Shown here piece by piece: positions 8,103 to 16,146 of a stretch of 35,541 nt of DNA. The stretch comes from an uncultured Clostridia bacterium (lineage in GTDB: Bacteria > Bacillota > Clostridia > UBA1381), in NCBI GenBank assembly GCA_910579415.1, contig CAJTUY010000017.1, forward strand, positions 1,979-37,519. The letters run 5' to 3'. Made by a program: the position numbers and the translations under genes. The notes beneath the pieces were generated by a model. The model was not told the DNA's origin. It saw nothing but the letters and a program-made list of their open reading frames with translations, and did not search any database. Within the stretch, counting starts at the first letter, position 1; each line of letters begins with the position of its first letter.

Positions 8103-8689
8103 GACTTATCCCCCTTGCCAAGCTCTCGTATTGTATTTAAAACTCCATCGGCAATTTCCTGAAGCTCTCGCGGTTCAAGTTGTTTGTCATAATATTCTTC
8201 AAGAGATATTGGGGAACCGTATATCACGGTAATTTTTCTCATAAATTTGTATTCTCCAGAAATACATGCAGGAATGATATTTACCTTTGCATGATGCGCT
8301 ATTGCGGCAACTCCCGCCTTAGCTTTTACAATTTTTCCGTCTTTTATGCGATGACCTTCCGGAAACATCAGCATACATTTACCCTGCTTTAAAATCAAAA
8401 GAGAAGCCTTGACAGCGCTTACATCTCCTTTTCCGCGCCTAATCGGAAATGCACCCAGTTTTTTTATCAGACCGCCGAAAAACGGATTTTTAAAAAGTTC
8501 TTCCTTTGCCATAAATGTAAGAGGACGCATCGAACTTAGTCCTGCAACAACAGGGTCCCAATTGCTTCTGTGGTTGTATGCAATAATCACACCGCCGCTT
8601 TGGGGTATATTTTCCTGTCCTTTAAACTCAAAACGAAATACAAACAGCATAACAAAGCGTACTATCTCACGGCAAATTTTATAAAACAT
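8099..8689 (-). CDS. plsC: 1-acyl-sn-glycerol-3-phosphate acyltransferase
   Basis: 196 residues of the PlsC/LPLAT family, which acylates lysophosphatidic acid to phosphatidic acid at the inner face of the membrane. The catalytic HX4D box is visible as NHRSNWDP at about 40-47. The substrate-binding FPEGHR (usually FPEGTR) is at about 114, with a following PACISG segment. An N-terminal hydrophobic stretch (IVRFVMLFVFRFEF) probably anchors it to the membrane. The ATG is preceded by AAAGGAG, and the gene overlaps the end of cmk by 11 bases and the start of ispH/rpsA by 4. The cmk–plsC–ispH order is a common clostridial arrangement. Confidence 0.93.
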   Translation of the reverse strand: MFYKICREIVRFVMLFVFRFEFKGQENIPQSGGVIIAYNHRSNWDPVVAGLSSMRPLTFMAKEELFKNPFFGGLIKKLGAFPIRRGKGDVSAVKASLLILKQGKCMLMFPEGHRIKDGKIVKAKAGVAAIAHHAKVNIIPACISGEYKFMRKITVIYGSPISLEEYYDKQLEPRELQEIADGVLNTIRELGKGDKS

Positions 8690-9350
8690 TTCTTATTAAC
8701 TCCTTTACCTTTTCTACCGCTTCATAAAAACTAAGTTCCGTCGTATCAAGAAGGACCGCATCATTAGCCTGCCTTAAAGGCGAAACCTCTCTTGTGCTGT
8801 CATTCTTATCTCTGTAAAGCATATCTGATTTTATTTTCTCTATATCACAGCTTAAGCCCTTATCCTTAAGCTCATCATAACGCCGCTTTGCGCGCGACTC
8901 CACTGACGCGGTTAAAAATATCTTAACCTGAGCATCGGGAAGCACATGCTCACATATATCGCGACCGTCCATTATGACATTTGCGCTTTTTGCCATATTT
9001 CGCTGAAGCTGTACAAGCTTTTCCCTGACCTCAGGTATGGTTGCCACATCTGACGCTCCGACAGACACATCCTCCCTGCGTATATGTTCAGAAACATCAG
9101 TTCCACAAAGAAATACATGCTGACCGTCGTCTTCATATTTAATATCTATTTTAATTTCATCCAGACGCGAAACAAGATTTTTTCGATTATTCTTTATATC
9201 AATTCCATTCTCTATTGCAAAAAGCGCAGCGGCGCGGTACATTGCTCCCGTATCTATGTAAGTAAATCCCATATCCTTAGCCGCCGCCTTTGAAACAGAA
9301 CTTTTGCCTGCTCCAGCAGGCCCGTCAACTGCAACTGAAATGTAATCCAT
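8679..9350 (-). CDS. cmk: (d)CMP kinase
   Basis: Cytidylate kinase, which phosphorylates CMP and dCMP in pyrimidine nucleotide metabolism. The P-loop VDGPAGAGKSS is at the N-terminus, followed by YIDTGAMYRA, a central MDGRDI segment, and FLTASVESRAKRR near the lid. The usual GRDIG is GRDIC here, which is not a catalytic change. I place the start at the ATG at 9350 (MDYISVAVDG, 223 residues): an AGAAAGGA site ends 9 bases upstream, whereas it directly abuts the alternative ATG at 9359. It overlaps plsC by 11 bases and follows aroH by about 33 bases. Confidence 0.94.
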   Translation of the reverse strand: MDYISVAVDGPAGAGKSSVSKAAAKDMGFTYIDTGAMYRAAALFAIENGIDIKNNRKNLVSRLDEIKIDIKYEDDGQHVFLCGTDVSEHIRREDVSVGASDVATIPEVREKLVQLQRNMAKSANVIMDGRDICEHVLPDAQVKIFLTASVESRAKRRYDELKDKGLSCDIEKIKSDMLYRDKNDSTREVSPLRQANDAVLLDTTELSFYEAVEKVKELIRNVL

Positions 9351-9383
9351 TAAAATCATTCCTTTCTGCGAACAAATAATATG

Positions 9384-9746
9384 TTATTTCGCCAAATCAG
9401 GACGCAGCACCTTTGCACCGCGCAAATATACATGATTTATTTCCTCTTTCGTCTTATCGGTATTTATATGTATTATAACGCGTATACATTTTTTCAGGCT
9501 TCCGTCAATATCTGGCGCTGCCATATCCAAGAGAGGAACAAATGTAAGTCCCATTTCCCTTGCGGCTACTGCCGGAAATACTTTATTAAGGTCTGGAGTC
9601 ACTGTAAAAATTATCGATATTGCATCAGCATTTTCCAAATTGTTCTTTTTCTCTATTTCTTTAAGAAGCTCTAAAGTTGCTTCAATTATAGCTTCTCTTG
9701 TATTTTCCTCCGCAGTAGTTGCACCGCGTATTGCTCTTACTGACAT
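9384..9746 (-). CDS. aroH: Chorismate mutase, AroH class, with altered active site
   Basis: 120 residues, the size and pattern of the trimeric AroH-type chorismate mutase that turns chorismate into prephenate for Phe/Tyr synthesis. Residues matching the Bacillus subtilis active site are Arg7 (VRAIRGATT), Phe57, Arg63, Arg89 (KKCIRV), Tyr107 (HVYLRGA) and the Arg of VLRPDL. One key residue is missing. Aligning without gaps on LKKCIRV, the position of B. subtilis Glu78, which contacts the hydroxyl of the bound transition-state analogue, is Ala77 (DMAAPDIDG). Cys75 is replaced by Asp74. Activity may therefore be lowered or altered. The ribosome binding site AAAGGAG directly follows the hutP-like stop. 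Family call is firm; the reference comparison is from memory. Confidence 0.93.
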   Translation of the reverse strand: MSVRAIRGATTAEENTREAIIEATLELLKEIEKKNNLENADAISIIFTVTPDLNKVFPAVAAREMGLTFVPLLDMAAPDIDGSLKKCIRVIIHINTDKTKEEINHVYLRGAKVLRPDLAK

Positions 9747-9759
9747 TCCCTTTCTCCTT

Positions 9760-10170
9760 TCAGACTACTCTATGTCCCATACCTATTGCTATATCATTAA
9801 GATTTAGCAATCCGATAGCAAAAAATACACATACACTTATATGTGAGCCATAACGTGCAATGCCGATTTTTCCACCGAGATTAAGACCGATACATTTCTC
9901 TATAATCTGCTGTAAGGCTTCATGAGCTGCGCCTGCAACCGCGCCTTCTTCAGCATGAGTAGCTCCTATAACTCCCTCGCGTTTTGCCGCTACAACGGCA
10001 CGTTCAAGAATTTTCGGAACTGCGCTTGCAAATTCACTGCCAAAATCAATAGCCGCAGATTTTATACCATCCTTTAAATTTTCTTCTTTCAGTAAAAGTT
10101 CTGATTCTCTCGTATCAGTAAGCGCAATCTGTATTGCCGCCTTACACACTTCTCTGCTTCCTGCTTCCAT
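9760..10170 (-). CDS. HutP family protein
   Basis: 136 residues matching the HutP fold. The central GATHAEEGAVAGAAHEAL carries His residues like the metal-binding His of Bacillus HutP, and the C-terminus (ISVCVFFAIG...IAIGMGHRVV) resembles the HutP end. Bacillus HutP binds L-histidine and Mg2+ and then UAG-rich RNA to prevent termination in the histidine utilisation operon. No hut gene is present here; it sits between a flavoprotein and chorismate mutase. The ligand and RNA target are unknown. Its AAGGAGG ribosome binding site is formed by the last Lys-Glu-Glu codons of the upstream gene, so the two are probably translated together. Confidence is good for the family and low for any specific role. 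Confidence 0.85.
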   Translation of the reverse strand: MEAGSREVCKAAIQIALTDTRESELLLKEENLKDGIKSAAIDFGSEFASAVPKILERAVVAAKREGVIGATHAEEGAVAGAAHEALQQIIEKCIGLNLGGKIGIARYGSHISVCVFFAIGLLNLNDIAIGMGHRVV

Positions 10171-10173
10171 TTA

Positions 10174-11403
10174 TTATTCCTCCTTTGCAGCATTTTCTCC
10201 TGCCAAAAAACCTGTTGAAAACGCTGCCTGTAAATTATATCCTCCTGTATAACCGTCTACGTCTATAACCTCTCCTGCAAAATACAGTCTGCGTACCAGC
10301 TTTGACTCCATTGTCGAAGGGTTTATTTCCCCTGTTTTCACGCCACCGGCAGTTACAATTGCCTCCTCAACAGGTCTTACTCCCACAGCCGTAAGAGAAA
10401 AATACTTTAACAGCCTTACAAGCTCTGTGCGTTCTTCTTTCGTTACTGTATTTGCCGCTTTATGCGCATCTATCCCCGAAAGAGATATTATAACAGGAAT
10501 AATCGCTTTGGGAAGAAGGTCGTCCATACTATTTATAAGGTGCTTTTTATTGTACTTTTCAAAATCGCGTATAATACGCGCCGTAAGCTGTTCCTCTGAC
10601 AATGCGCTTTTCAAATCTATTTCTATTCTGTATTTTTCCCTGTCTATATTCTTTAAATACGCTGACATAGACAATACCACAGGCCCGGATATGCCGAAAT
10701 GCGTAAACAACATTTCTCCGAAATCGGAATATACCTTTTTATTTTTTTGATTATACGCTGTTATTTTTACATTTCTGAGCGATAGCCCCATAAGGTCTCT
10801 TACCCACTTTTCTTCTGTTATAACAGGTATAAGCGATGCTTTAGGCTCAATTATTGTATGTCCTGCCGAGCGCGCAAATTTATAGCCGTCACCCGTTGAG
10901 CCTGTACCTGGATATGATTTTCCGCCGGTACATATGATAACACTGTCACCGAAAATAGTTTTACTGTCGGTTTTTACACCTCTTACTTTGCCGCCCTCGA
11001 TTATAAGCGACTTCACAGTACCGCGCATCAGAGTAACATTATCCTTCATTGCATATTTTTTTAGCGCCCTTACGACATCTGCCGCCCTGTCACTTACAGG
11101 AAACACTCTTCCACCGCGCTCAACCTTTGTTTTTACTCCGTTTTCCTCTATTAAACGTATTATATCTTCATTGGTAAATGAATAAAGAGCAGAATACAGA
11201 AATTTTGCATTTCTCGGATACTGCATTATCATATCTTCAATTTCAGCGGCATTTGTTATATTACATCGTCCTTTGCCTGTTATGAGCAATTTTTTACCTG
11301 CAATATCGTTTTTTTCAATCAAAATAACTTTATCCGCAGTACGCGCGGCGCTTCCTGCCGCTATAAGTCCTGCCGCGCCCGCACCTATTATTATAACGGT
11401 CAT
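10174..11403 (-). CDS. HI0933/YhiN/YtfP-type NAD(P)/FAD-dependent oxidoreductase
   Basis: About 409 residues of the HI0933-like flavoprotein family (names include BaiN, YtfP, YhiN). The FAD-binding dinucleotide motif VIIIGAGAAGLIAA is at the N-terminus, followed by GKGRCNITN, a central IICTGGKSYPGTGSTGDGY, VTAGGVKTGEI, and a C-terminal LYFAGEVIDVDGYTGGYNLQAAFSTG. The E. coli homologue YhiN has been linked to dihydrouridine formation in 23S rRNA; whether that holds here is inference. The ATG at 11403 is preferred over an in-frame GTG at 11418: it overlaps the upstream stop as ATGA and has a GGAG 9 bases before it. Presence in an operon with the S1 fusion and other translation-linked genes would fit an RNA role. 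A BaiN bile-acid role is not supported by context. Confidence 0.9.
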   Translation of the reverse strand: MTVIIIGAGAAGLIAAGSAARTADKVILIEKNDIAGKKLLITGKGRCNITNAAEIEDMIMQYPRNAKFLYSALYSFTNEDIIRLIEENGVKTKVERGGRVFPVSDRAADVVRALKKYAMKDNVTLMRGTVKSLIIEGGKVRGVKTDSKTIFGDSVIICTGGKSYPGTGSTGDGYKFARSAGHTIIEPKASLIPVITEEKWVRDLMGLSLRNVKITAYNQKNKKVYSDFGEMLFTHFGISGPVVLSMSAYLKNIDREKYRIEIDLKSALSEEQLTARIIRDFEKYNKKHLINSMDDLLPKAIIPVIISLSGIDAHKAANTVTKEERTELVRLLKYFSLTAVGVRPVEEAIVTAGGVKTGEINPSTMESKLVRRLYFAGEVIDVDGYTGGYNLQAAFSTGFLAGENAAKEE

Positions 11404-12998
11404 GGCATTACACTCCACTTTTCAACATTTCTGTACATCCTCGTCACAGACGGCGAAACCTCACTCTTTATCTTTGAACTTGACATTACATCGCCCTTAC
11501 GGAAAAACAATGCGGCAAACGGCATATCGCTAAGTATCATATCTCCGTACTGACAATACAGCGACTTTAATTCATCCTCGTTCTGAGTCATTCCCAGTTG
11601 ACTTGAAAGCATATCAACATTCGGATTTGAATACAAGAAATAATTACCGGCAGACGATATAAGCGGTGACAAATCAAGATTTGCGCCTATTTCAAATTCA
11701 CCAATCATTATTTCATAATCATGTGCTTCTATTTTCTGCATATATTGGTCATACGGCAAAGCCGTAACCTCCGTAGGAATGCCGAATTCATTGAAAAATG
11801 CAGCTATTCTGTTCGCTATATTAACTTTTTCAGGGCTGTCACTGTCTGTAAGTATTTTAAACGATAAAATTTGCTTTTCTCCGTTTACCGTCCTTTCATA
11901 TTTACCGCTATGCCCCATTCCCCAGTTATCATTCCCCAGATGATTTACAGCAAGCATTGTATCAGCTTTAAAACGGGGACTTGTATCATAATAATAAAAC
12001 GATGACGGATTTATCGGTACATCACAAGCTACACCGCCGGAATAAATTGTAGAATTTACAATTGAGTCCTTGTCGATAAGCTCTGTAAGACCGAGTCTTG
12101 TTTCGCTTCCGCTCAGAAGCTTATTGGACGTATTATATCCCACAAAAGTAAGCTTATTTGTGATATATTCATTATTCACCGCATTTCCGCGCGGAGTATA
12201 TTCCGACAAGTCTATTGTTTTTCCCGTCATCAAATCAATTTCATTCGCCTCAAACATCGACTTGTATTTTACAATGTCAGGCACTGTATATACATAAACA
12301 TTGTTTACAACAGGCTTGCCGTTATGGTAATTATCAAAAGCTATAAATGATATTCTTCCGGCACTCAGCTGTGTTTCATATCTGAAAGCGCCTGTGCCGA
12401 CAGGAATATAATTTGCATTCTGACGCATGTCAGTCTGAAACTGTACAATTGGGAATGTAAGCAATGATACAAAATTCGGAACAGCATAATTTAAAACAAT
12501 CTGAAGCGAATAATCGCCTGTTGCTTTGTAATCCGCCATATTTTTAAGCGCGTCAGAATATGTCGTAATTCCTGAACGTATCTGTTTTATCGTATATGCA
12601 GCATCATATGCCGTAAAGTTTGCCCCGTCATGCCAGAGAATATTATTTTTCAGCGTTATATCTATTGTTCGTCCGTCAGGCGAGACGCTGTAATCCTCTG
12701 CTAAAACAGGCACAGGCTTCATTGTTTCATCAACATCAAACAGCGGCTCATACACAAATTCCATACATTCTCTTACCGTCTGCGACTTAGTAATAAGCGG
12801 ATTAAATGTATCAAAATCAAGAATGCCTGTACTTATACTGTTTGAAACCTGTTTTTCATTTTCCTCAGCGCCTTCAGTAACCGCAGGCTTATCCTCCGTA
12901 AACTCCATTTTTATTTTATCTATAATATCACAGCCTGTAAGCGATACAGCCACCGCTATCACCGCTATTGCTGAAATAAGCCTTTTTATCTTATCCAT
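11400..12998 (-). CDS. Oligopeptide-type ABC transporter substrate-binding lipoprotein (orphan)
   Basis: 532 residues of the solute-binding protein family 5 (DppA/OppA). It begins with a lipoprotein signal (MDKIKRL, hydrophobic run, lipobox LTGC at about 20-23), so it should be anchored outside the membrane. Typical elements are FVYEPLFDVDE near 80, LAEDYSVSPDGRTIDITLK, ILWHDGANFTAYDAAYT, VGTGAFRYE and a C-terminal YDQYMQKIEAHDYEIMIGE. No permease or ATPase gene is adjacent, so it must share a transporter encoded elsewhere or act as a sensor. It lies between pgeF (15 bases upstream) and the flavoprotein gene (overlap), with a GGAGAAAG binding site. The ligand cannot be predicted. Confidence 0.9.
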   Translation of the reverse strand: MDKIKRLISAIAVIAVAVSLTGCDIIDKIKMEFTEDKPAVTEGAEENEKQVSNSISTGILDFDTFNPLITKSQTVRECMEFVYEPLFDVDETMKPVPVLAEDYSVSPDGRTIDITLKNNILWHDGANFTAYDAAYTIKQIRSGITTYSDALKNMADYKATGDYSLQIVLNYAVPNFVSLLTFPIVQFQTDMRQNANYIPVGTGAFRYETQLSAGRISFIAFDNYHNGKPVVNNVYVYTVPDIVKYKSMFEANEIDLMTGKTIDLSEYTPRGNAVNNEYITNKLTFVGYNTSNKLLSGSETRLGLTELIDKDSIVNSTIYSGGVACDVPINPSSFYYYDTSPRFKADTMLAVNHLGNDNWGMGHSGKYERTVNGEKQILSFKILTDSDSPEKVNIANRIAAFFNEFGIPTEVTALPYDQYMQKIEAHDYEIMIGEFEIGANLDLSPLISSAGNYFLYSNPNVDMLSSQLGMTQNEDELKSLYCQYGDMILSDMPFAALFFRKGDVMSSSKIKSEVSPSVTRMYRNVEKWSVMP

Positions 12999-13013
12999 TA
13001 ACTTTCTCCAAAT

Positions 13014-13814
13014 CTATATTAACTCCATAAACGCGCCCATATTCCCGCGCTGTCCGTTTGTTTTCCTGTGTGAAAACAAAGTATCGCTGCTGCAATAGGT
13101 ACATATACCGCTGTCATCAATATTTCGCGGCAAAATTCCGCTTTGCTTAAGCTGTTTCTTTATGGCAGCCTGCATGTTAACATGGTATCTGTTCCCGTAT
13201 TTTACGTCAGTATCATCTCCGAATTCATGTATAAAAATTTCTGCGACATCGTCCGAAACCTCAAAATGACATACCTGTATTGACGGTCCGATTGCGGCAA
13301 TGACATCCTCTGGGCGGCTTCCGTAATCATGTTTCATCTTTTCAACCGTTTTCTGTCCTATACGCTTAACCGTACCTCTCCAGCCTGAATGAGCTAAAGC
13401 AATCACTCCCTGTTTTGTATCAAGAAAAAACAACGGCACGCAGTCGGCAAACAACGTTACAAGAGGTATTCCTTTTTTGTCTGTAATGAGCGCGTCAACG
13501 CTTGTAAATTTGTTTTCATATACAATTCCGTTACCGATGTCATTATCAGTAACTGTATGAATATTGTCCTCATGCACTTGCTTTGACAAAACAAGCCTGT
13601 TTTTGTCAATGCCGAGCGACTCTGAAATTATTTCAAAATTCTTAAGTACATTTCCACTCGTATCATCACAGTTAAAACGAAGGTTCATACTGCTGTAACA
13701 GCCCTCGCTGACACCGCCTTTCCTTGTAGAAAAGCCATGCTTAACAAGCCCTGTTTCCTCAAATGACGTGATTATATAATATTCAACATTACCTTTTCTG
13801 ACTAATTTAAACAT
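13014..13814 (-). CDS. pgeF: Purine nucleoside phosphorylase/peptidoglycan editing factor PgeF (YfiH/YlmD family)
   Basis: 266 residues of the DUF152 multicopper-polyphenol-oxidase-like family. The zinc triad is intact: His in KQVHEDNIH, Cys in FADCVPLFF and His in LAHSGWRGT. The C-terminal SHRKTNGQRGNMGAFM motif is also typical. Members have purine nucleoside phosphorylase/adenosine deaminase activity, and in E. coli the protein helps keep muropeptide composition correct. The start ATG overlaps uvrC by 8 bases. Expected to be cytoplasmic. Which activity dominates here is not known. Confidence 0.92.
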   Translation of the reverse strand: MFKLVRKGNVEYYIITSFEETGLVKHGFSTRKGGVSEGCYSSMNLRFNCDDTSGNVLKNFEIISESLGIDKNRLVLSKQVHEDNIHTVTDNDIGNGIVYENKFTSVDALITDKKGIPLVTLFADCVPLFFLDTKQGVIALAHSGWRGTVKRIGQKTVEKMKHDYGSRPEDVIAAIGPSIQVCHFEVSDDVAEIFIHEFGDDTDVKYGNRYHVNMQAAIKKQLKQSGILPRNIDDSGICTYCSSDTLFSHRKTNGQRGNMGAFMELI

Positions 13815-15675
13815 TATTACCTCTATGAAAATAATTAAAAACCGCTTCTGCCGATTTTCTGTCCATTTCTTTTACATTCATAAGTTCATCAATACTCGCT
13901 TCTTTTATTTTATCAACAGAAGCGAATATAGTCAATAGTGCTTTACGTCTTTTTTCACCAATTCCGTTAATTTTATCAAGCTCAGACACTATTTTTCCGC
14001 GAAGCTTTCTGTGATACGTTATTGCCGTATTATGGACTTCGTCCTGAATATGAGTAATCAGTTTAAATACAGGGCTGGTCGGACTAAGTTCAATCTCACC
14101 GTCATGCGATATCAAACCACGTGTTTTGTGTTTGTCATTTTTAACCATACCGAATACCGGTATGTCCTGCTCCATCATGTCCATAAGCTCTGTTATTACA
14201 CTCAGATGCCCCTTACCTCCGTCAAGAAGAATTAAATCCGGCAATGGCAGAAATTTTGCATCCTTACGGAGTATCTCTCCTCTGCGTATCATATCCTCCT
14301 CATCAACAGCATGACGAAACCTCCTGTAAATCACTTCACGCATTGCAGCATAATCGTCAGCTCCTTCAAAGGATTTGATTTTAAATATTCTGTATTTTCG
14401 TTTAGCGCTCCTGCCATTTTCAAAAACAACCATACCCCCTACGTTATCCGCGCCCTGTGTATTGGAAATATCATATGCTTCTATCCGCATAGGACGTTTC
14501 TCAAGTCCTAATACTTCCTGCATATTATCCAGCAGCGCATTCTTTTCACGTTCTTTCATCACTTTAATTTTATAATTCCCCAACGCAATATCTGCGTTTT
14601 TTCTGACCATTTCGACCATATTACGCTTATTACCGCGTTTTGGATTTAATATAGTCACCTTTTTCTTTTTTATTCCGCGAAGCCATTCCGATATAACCTC
14701 ACAGTCGTTAATTTCATATTCAGTAAGTATTTCCTCAGGAATATAGTCTATTCCCTGATAGAATTGCTTTACAAAGTCTGTAAGTATTTCACTCTCCGTA
14801 CTATGCTGTGTATTATCTATTTTATAGCTTTCATGTCCCAAAACCTTGCCGCTTCGTATGAAAAACACCTCACAGAATGCCACAGCATCCTCTCTTGCAA
14901 GAGCTATAACATCTCTGTTATCCTGTTTTGCAGTATTTATGATTTTCTGATGTTCCTCAATATCCTGTATTGCGCGGATTTTATCCCTTAAATCAGCCGC
15001 TTTTTCATATCTCTGCTGCTCTGCCGCCATTTTCATTTCACATTTCAATTCTGATAACAGTTCATTATGATTACCGTCCAGAAAACGACATATATTAAAA
15101 TATACCTGACGGTATTCTTCCTTTGTCACTTTCCCTGTACACGGCGCAAAACAGTTGTTTATATGATAATTCAGGCACGGACGCCCTTTCCTTATATCCT
15201 CAGGAAATTTTCTGCGGCATGACGGAGGCTTAAACAGCTTTTGTACAATTTCAAGCGTATTCTTAAGCGTAATACCCGATACATACGGTCCGTAATATTT
15301 TGCGCCGTCTTTCTGAAGCTTTCTCACCTTTAAAATCTTTGGATAAGGCTCATTTATAGTTACTTTGATATACGGATAATGTTTATCGTCCTTTAAAAGA
15401 ATATTGTACTTAGGACGGTATTTTTTTATCAGATTACATTCCAGTGCAAGCGCTTCGGTTTCCGAGTCGGTGACAATATATTCAAAATACGCTATATTAG
15501 AAACCATAGCAATCACTTTAGGAGTATGGTTAGAGTTTTTCTGAAAATATTGCCTTACTCGGTTTTTAAGTATTTTTGCTTTACCAACATAAATAACCGT
15601 ATCATCCTCGCTGTGCATAATATAAACACCCGGCTCATCAGGCAGATTTTTAAGTTCCTCCTCCAAATCGAACAT
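13807..15675 (-). CDS. uvrC: UvrABC excinuclease subunit C
   Basis: 622 residues, full length for UvrC, which makes both incisions in nucleotide excision repair. The N-terminal GIY-YIG nuclease runs over about 10-90 (GVYIMHSED...VIYVGKAKILKNRV). A UVR domain follows near 205-240 (QQRYEKAADLRDKI), then the RNase H-like nuclease (EAYDISNTQGADNVGG, DDYAAMREV, LILLDGGKGHL) and a C-terminal helix-hairpin-helix (INGIGEKRRKALL). The ATG has an excellent GAGGAGGTGA binding site (complement of 15680-15690). It is first of nine genes. Nearly all of the short region upstream is the HPr terminator, which raises the question of how the operon is transcribed. No LexA-type box was seen. Confidence 0.97.
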   Translation of the reverse strand: MFDLEEELKNLPDEPGVYIMHSEDDTVIYVGKAKILKNRVRQYFQKNSNHTPKVIAMVSNIAYFEYIVTDSETEALALECNLIKKYRPKYNILLKDDKHYPYIKVTINEPYPKILKVRKLQKDGAKYYGPYVSGITLKNTLEIVQKLFKPPSCRRKFPEDIRKGRPCLNYHINNCFAPCTGKVTKEEYRQVYFNICRFLDGNHNELLSELKCEMKMAAEQQRYEKAADLRDKIRAIQDIEEHQKIINTAKQDNRDVIALAREDAVAFCEVFFIRSGKVLGHESYKIDNTQHSTESEILTDFVKQFYQGIDYIPEEILTEYEINDCEVISEWLRGIKKKKVTILNPKRGNKRNMVEMVRKNADIALGNYKIKVMKEREKNALLDNMQEVLGLEKRPMRIEAYDISNTQGADNVGGMVVFENGRSAKRKYRIFKIKSFEGADDYAAMREVIYRRFRHAVDEEDMIRRGEILRKDAKFLPLPDLILLDGGKGHLSVITELMDMMEQDIPVFGMVKNDKHKTRGLISHDGEIELSPTSPVFKLITHIQDEVHNTAITYHRKLRGKIVSELDKINGIGEKRRKALLTIFASVDKIKEASIDELMNVKEMDRKSAEAVFNYFHRGNNV

Positions 15676-15691
15676 ATTGTCACCTCCTCAG

Positions 15692-15736
15692 ACAAAAATA
15701 ACCCTACATCATAATGTTTATAATGCAGAGTTATTT
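15692..15736 (-). terminator. Terminator between HPr and uvrC
   Basis: Minus-strand stem of 14 bp with two G·U pairs (15723-15736 with 15696-15709), loop of 13 bases, followed by TTATTTTTG. It lies about 20 bases after the HPr stop and directly in front of the uvrC ribosome binding site. A possible promoter overlaps it: ATGTCA, 17 bases, TATAAA. It could act as a terminator for HPr or as an attenuator for the uvrC operon. Confidence 0.75.
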
Positions 15737-15756
15737 ATTTGACATAATATCAGTAA

Positions 15757-16020
15757 TTATTCGGAAAAGTTGGACTCAATAAGCTCAACAAGGGTTTTAA
15801 CAGCTTCTTCCTCGTCACTGCCGTCGGCAATTATAGAAATCTTTGTACCCTTAACAATGCCTAAAGACAATACACCTAAAAGGCTTTTTGCATTTACTCT
15901 TCTTTCGTCTTTCTCTACCCAAATACTTGACTTGAACTCATTAGCTCTCTGAATGAAAAATGTTGCAGGTCTTGCGTGCAAACCTACAGAATTCTGAACC
16001 GCCACTTCATTTGAAACCAT
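15757..16020 (-). CDS. HPr family phosphocarrier protein
   Basis: 87 residues, the normal size of HPr. The phosphorylatable His15 is in GLHARPAT, and the regulatory Ser46 is in NAKSLLGVLSLGI, the site used by HPr kinase in Firmicutes. Because His15 is kept it is HPr-like and not a Crh-type protein, which lacks that His. It passes phosphate from PEP via enzyme I to sugar permeases, and the Ser-phosphorylated form works with CcpA in catabolite repression. No other PTS gene is in the window. It is transcribed alone from the promoter at 16077-16105 and ends at the 15692-15736 hairpin. AGGGGGC precedes the ATG. Some clostridial genomes have several HPr genes, so its PTS role is likely but unproven. 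Confidence 0.92.
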   Translation of the reverse strand: MVSNEVAVQNSVGLHARPATFFIQRANEFKSSIWVEKDERRVNAKSLLGVLSLGIVKGTKISIIADGSDEEEAVKTLVELIESNFSE

Positions 16021-16076
16021 AATTGCGCCCCCTGTTTTTCTTTCAACTCTATAACTTTTTATAATAAGATATAATT

Positions 16077-16105
16077 ATAATACTAAAAATTTTGTCCTAC
16101 GTCAA
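16077..16105 (-). promoter_or_regulatory. Sigma-A type promoter of the HPr gene
   Basis: On the minus strand TTGACG (16105-16100), 17 bases, then TATTAT (16082-16077). Each hexamer matches consensus at five of six positions, the spacing is ideal, and it lies about 57 bases before the HPr ATG in AT-rich DNA. Confidence 0.82.
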
Positions 16106-16132
16106 TATTTTTTTTGTATTGGAATTATTTTT

Positions 16133-16146
16133 AGTTAATATTAACT
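16133..16146. repeat. 14-bp perfect palindrome with nearby GTTAA copies
   Basis: AGTTAATATTAACT reads the same on both strands and lies about 28 bases upstream of the HPr -35 box. Two further GTTAA copies occur in tandem at 16188-16197. It could be an operator or chance in AT-rich DNA. It does not look like a terminator for recA, because no T-run follows on the minus strand. The rest of the 195-base gap (16021-16215) shows nothing else beyond the HPr promoter. Confidence 0.4.
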
